53,839 bases of DNA from assembly GCA_038924245.1 (NCBI GenBank), contig JBCKVB010000005.1, positions 1 to 53,839 of the forward strand. Reading direction: 5' to 3'. The notes beneath the pieces were generated by a model. It saw only the letters and a list, made by a program, of their open reading frames with translations. It made no database searches and had not been told where the DNA came from. Positions 16,733 through 24,547 of the stretch are shown here, one piece after another. The DNA is from SURF-13 sp038924245 (GTDB taxonomy: Bacteria; Pseudomonadota; Gammaproteobacteria; SURF-13). Position 1 is the stretch's first letter. Each line of letters opens with the position of its first letter. Both the position numbers and the translations under genes were made by a program.

Positions 16733-18409
16733 TCACGGGGGGGTGATCTCCGCCACGAACACACCGCCCACGTTCACCTCCGGGAAACCATCTTCCTCCA
16801 AGGCAAAGCTTGCGGCCAACCCTTCTGCGGCCAGCCCGGTGAAGGTGCCGGTGATGTCGCCGCTGGCGGCATGGGCGTCATGGGTGTGGTCAAGGTGGGT
16901 GACGAAACCGGTAACAGGAATATCGAAAAAGGCCCCGGTGAAGTTCCACGTGGGATCACGGCCTACATCCCAAGAGTCGTCGCCAGACAACATCTTCAGG
17001 GATATGTATGTGAAGGAGCGCTCACCGGAAAAACTCACGTCGGCTTCGAAAATCAGGTCATCGGCGGCGCCGTCGCTACCTGTTCCTGCGAAACTGGTGG
17101 TGGTGGAGTAGGTGCCTGTGCCGGTTGTCAGAATGTTTGCGGTGGGGATGGCGGTGATCCAGTACACCGGGTGATTAATCGGAAACGGAGCGGTGTCGAT
17201 GAGGCTGTCGGGTTCCTCTGCTTCGATCAGTGCCAGCGTGGAGGAATCCAGATGCAAGACGGCGCCCGCCCAACTGCCCCAGACCACAGCATTACCACCT
17301 ATCACCTCCGTGTCTATCACGCTGCCTTCGCCGTCCCGCCGTAGCACGGCCAGCACCTCTCCACCGCTCGGGATAAAGCCGGTTATGTTACCTTCATCGA
17401 AGGCAAACAAGGGGCTGCCACCCGCACCGTCACTCGCGCGAGTCAGGCCGAGATGGCCGATTTCCCCCGGGAACACCACCACGCCAACACCAATCCGATC
17501 CAGGCTTGCGAGTTCGTCGGCGCTGAGGAGTTCGGTGGAGGGTACATTGGGGTTTGCGTTGGAGGTTACATTGGGGTTAAAGCTCGGGTCAATGACATCA
17601 ATGATGCCGTCGCCGTCCTTGTCCGCCATGGCGTCGTTGAACTCGATGGCGAAGTCGAACGCGAAGTCATCGAACCCCTCATCGGTAGTATCGGGCCCGG
17701 CGCCGCTGGTGTCTCCACCCGCGGGGTCGGGCGCGGTCTCATCGCTGGCTGCGTCCTCCGGCGCCTCGCCAGCGGCTGCCTCCTCCTCCGGCGCGACGCT
17801 GTCCAGCAGCGCCTGTGGCGGGGTGAGTTGCCCGATGGGCGGGGTGTCACTGCTCGTCACCTGGGCGAAGTTGTGGTCCGCCCCCTCCCCCAGGTCGAGG
17901 GTGCCGGCGTCATTGGTCACCGTGCCGGCACCCCCCCAGAAGGCCACCGTAAGCCCCGTGTCTCCCAACACCACCTCAAGGTCGGTGCCGCGCACGCCGA
18001 TGGTGGCGAGCGGCGTGGTGAGCTTGTACGAAGACGGATTTTCCTTGACGATCAGGCCGGTGATGGTGCGCAGGCCGCCTTTGACCAGCGTGGCGGCGAT
18101 GTTGTTGTTTCCTTTGGCGGTGGCGTCGAAGGAGTGACTGTCGACGCGGAACTCGGTGGCCGGGCGCAACGACATGAGCGCGCCGTCGATGAACCGGAGT
18201 TGGGCGCGGCTGTTGGCGCCGGTCTTCAGTAGCTCACCGGTGTAAAAGTCGGATTTGCGCTGCAAGGGACGCGCCACGCCGTCGGCCTGCAGCGCGACCA
18301 CCTCGCCGGAGGCGACGATGACCTGTCCGATCGGGGCCACCGCCCACGCCGGCAGGCTGAATATCAGCAGTGCGATAAGAACCCCCGCACTCTTGCCTAG
18401 GCTATGCAT
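16733..18409 (-). CDS. FecR-domain secreted/periplasmic protein
   Basis: The 558-residue protein has a signal peptide (LIALLIFSLPAWAVA) and a FecR domain at about residues 28-155 (GQVIVASGEVVALQADG, FYTGELLKTGANSRAQLRFIDGALMSLRPAT, TPLATIGVRGTDLEV). An acidic, Ala-rich linker (about 205-250) follows, then a calcium-binding-like DKDGDGIIDVIDP (about 263-275), then a beta-rich C-terminal domain of unknown function. This architecture is not the FecR anti-sigma regulator: no N-terminal cytoplasmic region or membrane anchor is seen. FecR proteins of this type often occur beside CHASE2 cyclases, and one is 1.5 kb away here. The substrate or ligand is unknown. Confidence 0.85.
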   Translation of the reverse strand: MHSLGKSAGVLIALLIFSLPAWAVAPIGQVIVASGEVVALQADGVARPLQRKSDFYTGELLKTGANSRAQLRFIDGALMSLRPATEFRVDSHSFDATAKGNNNIAATLVKGGLRTITGLIVKENPSSYKLTTPLATIGVRGTDLEVVLGDTGLTVAFWGGAGTVTNDAGTLDLGEGADHNFAQVTSSDTPPIGQLTPPQALLDSVAPEEEAAAGEAPEDAASDETAPDPAGGDTSGAGPDTTDEGFDDFAFDFAIEFNDAMADKDGDGIIDVIDPSFNPNVTSNANPNVPSTELLSADELASLDRIGVGVVVFPGEIGHLGLTRASDGAGGSPLFAFDEGNITGFIPSGGEVLAVLRRDGEGSVIDTEVIGGNAVVWGSWAGAVLHLDSSTLALIEAEEPDSLIDTAPFPINHPVYWITAIPTANILTTGTGTYSTTTSFAGTGSDGAADDLIFEADVSFSGERSFTYISLKMLSGDDSWDVGRDPTWNFTGAFFDIPVTGFVTHLDHTHDAHAASGDITGTFTGLAAEGLAASFALEEDGFPEVNVGGVFVAEITPP

Positions 18410-18453
18410 GACATGACCCCCTGAGCCGCGCCCCTGTCGTCACGGGTATCATT

Positions 18454-19767
18454 TTAGTAAAAATCATAGCGCGCGGATAACTGTAATTGGGTGCGATCAA
18501 ACGCGAACAAAGAGATGTTGGATCGATTATCCAGATAAGTGACTTCGGTATTAAGGCCCCATGCGCGCGCCGGTTGCCAGCGCCAGCCGGCAGTGAGCTG
18601 TCTCAGGTGGTCTTTGCGCACCTGTCCAAAGCTGGGGTGCGGGGCATCGTGCTTCACTTTCTGCAGTGCAAGACTCGCATACAGGTTGTGGGTCGGCGTC
18701 ATGGCCCACTGGGCGCCGAACCGCGCGCCGTAATAGTCACGGCCATTGAAGTTGCCCGCGCTACGCTCGGCGCGCTCGTCGCCGTAGTAGCCACCGAGTG
18801 TGAGCGTGAGATTGGGTTTGCTCACCCTGTGCGTCCAGGCCCCGCCGAGCAGGGCCAGCCTGGCATTGCGTGTGTCCTGACCGGGGAAACTCAGCCGCCC
18901 GAGCTGGAGGAACAGAGTGCCGAGGTCGGCGCTGCCGAACGACCGCGTCCATTCGGGGTTGACGGATACCAGGCGGCGGAAGGCCTGGTCGTTGACATCG
19001 AATTGCTGCAGTTGGACGGGAATGCGGAATTTATCCTGCCCGTGCGCAAAGGCCGCGCCGCCCCTGAAGTCGAGCACGCGGGTGTCAGAGGCGTCGCTGC
19101 TGAAATTGTTTCGCTGCTCCGCGCGGAACGCCGCGAAGAGTCCGCGGGTTTTACTGAGCGCATGATCAACGCTCACGCCGAAACCGTAGCTCAGGAAATT
19201 GTCAGCCTGGGCGCGGCTCGTTTCGTTGAGCGTGACCGGCCCCAGCCCGGGGACTTCGACGGTGGTGTTGCTGGTGGCGCTGTTGATATTGCTGTCCGCG
19301 CCGGTCTTGACCTCGGCGTAGGCGCGGGTGCGCGTCTGCTGGGTGGCCTCGCGCCGCGCAATCTCATCCAGGAACTGGGTGATGCGGGCGCGCACGTTTT
19401 CCGGCGGATTGGCCGCAAGCACGGTGGAAAACTCGGCACGCGCGGAGGGGTAGTCATTCTGCAGAAAATAGGCGCGTCCCAACTCCAGACGCGCACGATG
19501 GTTCTGCGGCTCGGCAATCAACACGCGCTCTAGGGCGAACACCGCCTGGCCGGCATGCCCGGATTCCAGCGCGGCGAGGCCGAGCAGAAAGTCAAAATCA
19601 GGTTCGCCGCTGCCCTCGGCAACCCGCGCCTCTGCGAGCTCATAGGCCGCAGCATAATTGCCGTCCTGCATCAGCTTTTCGATATCGCTGTTATCAAGCG
19701 CAGCCGCGCTGCCCGCCGCAAGCCAGGCAAGCACGAAAAGGAGACTGCGTGATGATGGAAGTGCCAT
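18454..19767 (-). CDS. TPR protein with C-terminal outer-membrane beta-barrel
   Basis: The start at 19767 gives MALPSSRSLLFVLAWLAAGSAAA, a good signal peptide; the frame extends 11 codons further upstream. Residues about 25-150 form TPR-like helices (NYAAAYELAEARV, HRARLELGRAYFLQNDYPSARAEF). From about 155 to the end (437) the sequence is an alternating beta pattern ending in the aromatic SARYDFY, as in outer-membrane barrels. The architecture resembles surface lipoprotein assembly modifier (SLAM/DUF560-like) proteins, but I cannot confirm that function. It lies upstream of, and probably is cotranscribed with, the FecR gene (44-base gap). Confidence 0.75.
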   Translation of the reverse strand: MALPSSRSLLFVLAWLAAGSAAALDNSDIEKLMQDGNYAAAYELAEARVAEGSGEPDFDFLLGLAALESGHAGQAVFALERVLIAEPQNHRARLELGRAYFLQNDYPSARAEFSTVLAANPPENVRARITQFLDEIARREATQQTRTRAYAEVKTGADSNINSATSNTTVEVPGLGPVTLNETSRAQADNFLSYGFGVSVDHALSKTRGLFAAFRAEQRNNFSSDASDTRVLDFRGGAAFAHGQDKFRIPVQLQQFDVNDQAFRRLVSVNPEWTRSFGSADLGTLFLQLGRLSFPGQDTRNARLALLGGAWTHRVSKPNLTLTLGGYYGDERAERSAGNFNGRDYYGARFGAQWAMTPTHNLYASLALQKVKHDAPHPSFGQVRKDHLRQLTAGWRWQPARAWGLNTEVTYLDNRSNISLFAFDRTQLQLSARYDFY

Positions 19768-19897
19768 ACAATTTGGCGCGGGTGGCCCGGAGTTTATCAC
19801 CCTGTTATTCTACCCACTGAACTTATACTATAAGACTCACGCCGGGGTCAATGAGCGTAGAGGGTGATTCGGGCGTCAGATCAAGGTCAATGTGAGC

Positions 19898-22102
19898 ATG
19901 CAAAACATAAAGCGCCGCCTCTACCCTGTTGCCGCGGGACTGACGCTGGTGGTCTTGTCGCTGACGGCTCAACTCGCCCCTGATACCTTTGTGGCCCAAC
20001 TGCTGCACCGGCTGGAATCCGTGGCCTATGATCTCAGACTCTCCGCCACATTGCCGGAGCAGGTGACGCCAGATGCGCGCATCGTGATTGTGGATGTGGA
20101 CGAAAAAAGCCTCAAGAATGAGGGCCGCTGGCCCTGGTCACGCGCCAAACTGGCTGAGCTGGTGGAGCGGTTGTTCGAGAACAAGGTGGCAGTGGCGGCC
20201 TTCGACGTGCTGTTCACCGAGCCGGAACGCAATCCGGCGCAGCAAGTCCTGGGTCAGATCGGCACGGCGGCGGATGCGCATCCTCTGTTGCAGGGCGCGG
20301 TGCGGCAAATGGATTACGACGGACAATTCGCGGCCAGCCTGCAGGGGCGCGACGTGGTGCTGGGTTATGTGTTTAATAACAGCACGGACAGGGTGGGTGA
20401 GCTTCCGCCGCCGCTGCAGGTTACGCACGATGCGGCCTTGCGCGATGCGGCGATCAAATCCATGCCGGGCTACAGCGCCAATCTCGCGCGCCTGCAACAG
20501 GCCGCGGGTCACGCGGGGTTTTTCACCATTGAGCCGGATAGTGACGGTATCCTGCGCCGCGCGGCGCTCATCCTGCGCCATGGCGACCGTGTTTATCCTT
20601 CCCTTGCGCTGGAGGCCGTGCGCGTGTTTTACGGCGCGGATACGGTGACGGTAAACACAGCATCACTGACCGGCAGCCGGCGCGCGGTGGAGTCGGTGAA
20701 CCTGGGTGACTACGCCATTCCCACCGATCTGGAAGGGCGCGTGATTATTCCCTACCGTGGCATGCACCCGGCGTTTACCTATGTCTCGGCGAGCGACGTG
20801 CTGCGCGGTGCGGTGGCGAAAGAGAAGCTGGAAAACACCATCGTGTTTGTCGGCACCACCGCAGCGGGTTTGCAGGACCAGCACGCGACGCCGATGCAGC
20901 CGGTGTATCCGGGCGTGGAGGTGCACGCCACCATCGCCGCCGCGATCCTGGATCAGCGCTTTCCCGCGCGGCCGTCATGGGCGGAGGGCGCGGACGTGAT
21001 GGTGTTGCTGACCCTGGGGCTCGCGCTCGCGTGGTGGCTGCCGTTGCTGAGCGCGCGGCGCGCGGTGGGGTTGAGCGCGTTCGCCGGTGTTGCACTGCTG
21101 AGCGCCAATCTGTGGGCATGGCAGGCAGAGGGTTGGGTGCTCGCGCTCGCTACGCCGCTGATTCTGGTGCTCACGCTTACGCTGCTCAATATGGCCTACG
21201 GTTTTCTGATCGAGGCGCGCGGGCGCGCGGAGCTCAAGGGCATGTTCGGCCAGTATGTGCCGCCGGAACTGGTTGAGGAGATGAATCGCAATCCGCAGAG
21301 CCTCGGCTTCGAGGGTGACAGCCGCGAGATGAGCATCCTGTTTTCCGATATACGCAGCTTCACCACGATCTCTGAGAGACTGAGCGCGAATGAACTGAAA
21401 AAACTGCTCAACCGGTTTTTCACGCCCATGACGCGCATCGTCTTTAACCGGCGCGGCACCATCGATAAATACGTGGGCGACATGATGATGGCGTTTTGGG
21501 GCGCGCCGCTGCGTGACGATGAGCATGCGCGCCACGCGCTCGAGGCGGCGTTTGATATGCTCGCCGCGCTGGAGGAAGCGCAGGCCGGATTCCGCGCATC
21601 GGGGTTGCCGGAGATCGACATCGGCATCGGCATCAACAGCGGCGTGGTCAATGTGGGCGACATGGGCTCGGAATTCCGTCGCGCCTACACTGTGATTGGT
21701 GATGCGGTGAATCTTGCATCACGTATTGAAAGTCTCACCAAATTTTATGGCGTGCGCCTGATCGTGGGCGAAAACACGCGGCACGGGCAAGACGACTTTA
21801 TTTTCCGCCGCCTCGACCGGGTGCGCGTGAAGGGGAAAAAAGAGGCGGTAACGATTTATGAGCCGCTATGCCGCAGGCACGAGGCGAGCGCGCAAGTGCT
21901 GGAAGAAACCGCGTGGCACGAACAGGCGCTGGACCATTACCTCGCGCGGCGCTGGGATGAGGCGGAGGCGCTGTTCGTGCAGTTGGCCGCGCGCCGGCCT
22001 GACGCCATTATTTATTCCCTGTACCTCGCGCGTATCCGGGAACTGCGCCTGCTTGCGCCGGAGGCGGAGTGGGATGGTGTGTACTCACAAAAAGACAAGT
22101 GA
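19898..22102 (+). CDS. CHASE2-domain adenylate/guanylate cyclase
   Basis: The 734-residue membrane protein has an N-terminal membrane helix, an extracytoplasmic CHASE2 sensor domain (about residues 35-340, with IVIVDVDEKSLKNEGRWPWSR and FVGTTAAGLQDQHATPM), three closely spaced membrane helices (about 360-445) and a class III nucleotide cyclase domain (about 470-650, with SILFSDIRSFTTISERLS, DKYVGDMMMAFWGAP and IGINSGVVNVGDMG). Both metal-binding aspartates are present (FSDIR and VGDMM). A short helical tail follows. It probably makes cAMP in response to an external signal. The GTG at 19892 is an alternative start. It is divergent from the TPR/FecR pair. Confidence 0.92.
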   Translation: MQNIKRRLYPVAAGLTLVVLSLTAQLAPDTFVAQLLHRLESVAYDLRLSATLPEQVTPDARIVIVDVDEKSLKNEGRWPWSRAKLAELVERLFENKVAVAAFDVLFTEPERNPAQQVLGQIGTAADAHPLLQGAVRQMDYDGQFAASLQGRDVVLGYVFNNSTDRVGELPPPLQVTHDAALRDAAIKSMPGYSANLARLQQAAGHAGFFTIEPDSDGILRRAALILRHGDRVYPSLALEAVRVFYGADTVTVNTASLTGSRRAVESVNLGDYAIPTDLEGRVIIPYRGMHPAFTYVSASDVLRGAVAKEKLENTIVFVGTTAAGLQDQHATPMQPVYPGVEVHATIAAAILDQRFPARPSWAEGADVMVLLTLGLALAWWLPLLSARRAVGLSAFAGVALLSANLWAWQAEGWVLALATPLILVLTLTLLNMAYGFLIEARGRAELKGMFGQYVPPELVEEMNRNPQSLGFEGDSREMSILFSDIRSFTTISERLSANELKKLLNRFFTPMTRIVFNRRGTIDKYVGDMMMAFWGAPLRDDEHARHALEAAFDMLAALEEAQAGFRASGLPEIDIGIGINSGVVNVGDMGSEFRRAYTVIGDAVNLASRIESLTKFYGVRLIVGENTRHGQDDFIFRRLDRVRVKGKKEAVTIYEPLCRRHEASAQVLEETAWHEQALDHYLARRWDEAEALFVQLAARRPDAIIYSLYLARIRELRLLAPEAEWDGVYSQKDK

Positions 22103-22110
22103 CCTTGGAA

Positions 22111-22140
22111 AGCTCTGAATAAGTCCGTCCCGGACTTCTC
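22111..22140. terminator. AAGTCC hairpin between convergent cyclase and phosphodiesterase genes
   Basis: GCTCTGAATAAGTCCG and CGGACTTCTCA form a hairpin (AAGTCCG, TCC, CGGACTT at 22121-22137). The first 20 bases match the hairpin at 5530-5563 after leuS almost exactly, so it belongs to the same dispersed module family. It probably ends transcription from both sides. There is no clear T-run. Confidence 0.55.
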
Positions 22141-22918
22141 AATGCCGGGCGAGCGTATAACGCTTGCCGGATTCCAGCAGCATACCGCGCGTGCTATGCA
22201 GCAGCGGTTCGATGACGTCGCGCAGCTCTTGCGCATATTGCGGTTTGAGGTGCGAAATCCAGAGTTCCGGCATGGGCGAGAACAACGCGAGGTCGCGCCT
22301 CAGCATCGACGGCGTCATGTGTCCGGTGATGTGCGCGAGTTCCTCCAGATGGTCCGGATAAGACAGTTCGCAAATCAGTATGTCCAGCGGACCCGCCTCG
22401 GCAAGATGGCGCAGCGAACGCGTGTCGCCGGTGAAGGCCGCGCGGACGCCGTCGCGCGCGAGAATATAGGATAGCCCCGGCACGGTGTGATCCATGGGCA
22501 CGCCGGTGATGTGCCAGCCGTCGATCTCGATGGTTTCGTGTTCCGCGAGTTCCTGAAAACGCACCAACATATTTTCCGGCTGTTCAAACAGCGGCAGCTC
22601 GGAGAAGTCGGGATAAATCTGCCAGTTGAAGACATGCTGTTTGAGGGCGGCCAGGGTCTCGGCGCGCGCATAAAGCGTCACCGGCAGTGTGCGCGCGAGA
22701 TAAATGCGCTCCAGAAACAGCGGCAGCAGCGCGATGTGATCCTGGTGCGAGTGGGTAAGGAACACATGATCGATTTTCAGCATGGCTTCGGCGGAGAGCG
22801 TGCCCAGCCCGGTGCCGCAATCGATGAGGATGGTGTCGCCGAGGCGGAACGAGGTGGTAAAGAGATTGTCGCCGACGCCGCCGCTGCAACCCAGGATATG
22901 CAACGTAGATTTCTTCAT
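22139..22918 (-). CDS. Metallo-beta-lactamase-fold cyclic-nucleotide phosphodiesterase-like protein
   Basis: The 259-residue product has the MBL metal motif THSHQDHIALLP (HxHxDH), a GCSGGVGDN start typical of class II cyclic-nucleotide phosphodiesterases and related RNase Z-like hydrolases, the later aspartate in AFTGDTRS, and a final histidine in ISHLKPQY. Start ATG 22918 overlaps the stop of the cheR remnant (ATGA), so the two were translationally coupled. It ends convergently with the CHASE2 cyclase. I infer a cAMP-degrading role opposing the cyclase; an RNase Z/arylsulfatase-like hydrolase is the alternative. Confidence 0.75.
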   Translation of the reverse strand: MKKSTLHILGCSGGVGDNLFTTSFRLGDTILIDCGTGLGTLSAEAMLKIDHVFLTHSHQDHIALLPLFLERIYLARTLPVTLYARAETLAALKQHVFNWQIYPDFSELPLFEQPENMLVRFQELAEHETIEIDGWHITGVPMDHTVPGLSYILARDGVRAAFTGDTRSLRHLAEAGPLDILICELSYPDHLEELAHITGHMTPSMLRRDLALFSPMPELWISHLKPQYAQELRDVIEPLLHSTRGMLLESGKRYTLARH

Positions 22919-23206
22919 GCCCGCATTCTGCCGTGTCTTGCTGGTGGCAACGGCTGGCCGCCGGTTTTGCCACCCTTCAACCGGTAGACCACACCGCCCG
23001 CATAATGCACCATCTCGAACGCTCCGCAAAGATTGGCGATGGCCTCGGACGAGCCGAGGATCAAATGGCCGCCGGGGTTCAGCGCCTGCGCCAGCCGGCC
23101 CAGTATGTCACGCCTGAGTTCCGCCGCGAAATAGATTAGCACGTTGCGGCAGAAGATCACGTCGAACTTCCCGAGCGCGGCATATAGCCCTGACCCTAAA
23201 ATTAGC
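22915..23206 (-). pseudogene. 5'-truncated CheR-type protein methyltransferase
   Basis: The minus-strand frame gives FDVIFCRNVLIYF, LGRLAQALNPGGHLILGSSEAI and FEMVHYAGGVVYRLKGG, which are the C-terminal SAM-binding half of CheR, the chemoreceptor glutamate methyltransferase. Homology starts near 23186. The N-terminal domain is missing: the sequence runs through about 20 bases of filler into the yhdP repeat copy at 23207. No functional start is evident. The stop overlaps the start of the phosphodiesterase gene. Confidence 0.85.
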
Positions 23207-23537
23207 CCAATAATCTGGTCATGAATGGCCCCGCGGCGCGGATCAACGTTTCCGGGCGCACCGGCCTTGCCGCCAGGGATTACGATCAGATCGTCACCGT
23301 GACACCGGAAATCAGCGCGAGTCTGCCGCTGGCCGGGGCCTTGGGCGGTCCGGTCGGGATTGGCATCGGCACCGGCATCTACCTGTTTGAAAAGCTGTTC
23401 AAGCCGGGCATTGACGGTATCGCGCGCGTGCAATACACGGTGAAGGGTTCGTGGCAGGACCCGGTCATCGAGCCGCTCAAGTCCGGCGACAAGACGCCGG
23501 ATATACAGGCGGCGCCCGCCGGCTAAAGGGTTGCGGC
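23207..23537 (+). repeat. yhdP: 331-bp direct repeat, right copy (promoterless yhdP 3' end)
   Basis: The segment appears identical to 15919-16249 and encodes the last 106 residues of YhdP with its stop codon. An ATG at 23221 could start a 101-residue fragment, but no ribosome binding site or context supports expression. It marks the right edge of the accessory block: recombination between the two copies would remove about 7.3 kb and join yhdP directly to the cytochrome region. Confidence 0.95.
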
Positions 23538-23555
23538 TATCGGATATTGTGAAAA

Positions 23556-23591
23556 TATGCTAGAATACAAGAGTATGCTAGAATACAAGAG
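23556..23591 (+). repeat. Two tandem 18-bp repeats with -10-like TAGAAT
   Basis: TATGCTAGAATACAAGAG occurs twice head to tail. Each unit contains TGCTAGAAT, which resembles an extended -10 element, so the array may form a doubled promoter for the cytochrome gene downstream. Confidence 0.55.
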
Positions 23592-23655
23592 TGTCTTGAA
23601 GTTAGACACATTGTTAAACCCGTCACTCATTTCAACAACCGTTCGAGGAAATCAA

Positions 23656-23890
23656 ATGAAACATTCGTTAGTGATTGCTGCTGCTGCGCTTGCCGTGCTG
23701 TTGGCGGCCTGCTACGGTAAAGAAGAGCAACCCGCCGCGCCTGCGGCTGAAGCCCCGGCTGTCGAAGCCCCGGCTGTCGAAGCCCCGGCTGCTGAGCCGG
23801 CGCGCCCATAACTGATTTTTCATCGCCGAGCTCCTAGGCTCCAGCAACTGCCCCTTCCCAGGGGCAGTCTGGCGCGGCGGACATGGAAGC
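23656..23890 (+). pseudogene. Truncated duplicate of the cytochrome c lipoprotein gene
   Basis: Bases 23639 onwards repeat the leader, ribosome binding site and first codons of the gene at 23918 (GTTCGAGGAAATCAAATG, then MKHSLVIAAAALAVLLAAC). The reading frame stops at 23811 after 51 residues. Beyond the stop, 23830-23890 again match the linker of the full gene (CCAGCAACTGCCCC, DMEA codons) and then run straight into the second leader at 23901. The haem domain is missing. It is a tandem duplication with an internal deletion. A short lipopeptide could still be made. Confidence 0.85.
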
Positions 23891-23917
23891 CGCTCCCGCG
23901 CCGTTCGAGGAAATCAA

Positions 23918-24433
23918 ATGAAACATTCGTTAGTGATTGCCGCTGCGCTTGCCGTGCTGTTGGCGGCCTGCGGTAAAGAAGAGCAGCCCGCTGTCCCCGC
24001 CGCTCCCGTGGAACAAGCCGCGCCCGCGGCTGAAGCCCCTACTGCCGAAGCGCCCGCCACCGAGCCTGCCGCTGAGCCTGCCGCACCTGCTCCCGCGGAA
24101 GGCGCCCCCGCCCCGAGTTCCGAGGCTCCAGCAACTGCCCCTACCCAGGGGCAGTCTGGCGCGCCGGACATGGAAGCTGGCATGGCGCTTGCCAAGAGCA
24201 GCGGTTGCTTCGCCTGCCATCAGATTGAAGTGAAACGCGTCGGCCCGACCTGGCAAGATGTGGCCAAGAAATACCAGGGCAATGCGGACGCCAGGAAAAT
24301 ACTGGTGGAGCAGATCAAGAAGGGCGGCGTTGCGGGCTGGCAGATGGGCGTGATGCCTCCGTATTCTCCGCGCGTACCCGATGCCGATATCGAAAAGCTG
24401 GCGGAATTCATCATTGCGTTGAATAAAGGCTAA
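23918..24433 (+). CDS. Cytochrome c lipoprotein (class I, c551-like)
   Basis: The 171-residue precursor has a lipoprotein signal (MKHSLVIAAALAVLLAACGK, lipobox LLAAC), an Ala/Pro/Glu-rich flexible linker of about 65 residues, and a C-terminal monohaem domain with CFACH for haem attachment, a VGPTWQDVA segment and an axial methionine in GVMPPYSP. This is the layout of a membrane-tethered electron carrier in the periplasm, probably feeding a terminal oxidase or reductase; the partner is not in the window. A degenerate duplicate lies just upstream and a terminator just downstream. Confidence 0.92.
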   Translation: MKHSLVIAAALAVLLAACGKEEQPAVPAAPVEQAAPAAEAPTAEAPATEPAAEPAAPAPAEGAPAPSSEAPATAPTQGQSGAPDMEAGMALAKSSGCFACHQIEVKRVGPTWQDVAKKYQGNADARKILVEQIKKGGVAGWQMGVMPPYSPRVPDADIEKLAEFIIALNKG

Positions 24434-24458
24434 GCCGCAAAAATCCAGAGGCTTTTTC

Positions 24459-24488
24459 AAAGCCAGCCTGGTGCTGGCTTTTTGTTTT
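24459..24488 (+). terminator. Rho-independent terminator after the cytochrome gene
   Basis: AAAGCCAGC, loop CTGGT, GCTGGCTTT, then TTGTTTT: a 9-bp perfect stem with a T-run. Confidence 0.88.
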
Positions 24489-24521
24489 AAGAAGCTCGCG
24501 GCAAGGCCGTAGCGAATCCAT

Positions 24522-24527
24522 TATAAT
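24522..24527 (+). promoter_or_regulatory. Putative -10 box of the lepA promoter
   Basis: A perfect TATAAT lies 20 bases before the lepA start and just after the terminator of the preceding gene. No good -35 is visible at the expected distance, so the call rests on the -10 box and its position. Confidence 0.4.
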
Positions 24528-24547
24528 GGCTACAACACGCGAGCAGA

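Noticed and set aside
22915..23433. 172-codon minus-strand frame spanning the cheR remnant and the antisense of the yhdP repeat
   Set aside because: It is a chimera: the first half is antisense to the duplicated yhdP end. Only the cheR-derived part is annotated, as a pseudogene.
23221..23526. Small gene of 101 codons within the right copy of the 331-bp repeat
   Set aside because: It is simply the C-terminus of YhdP without its own promoter or ribosome binding site.
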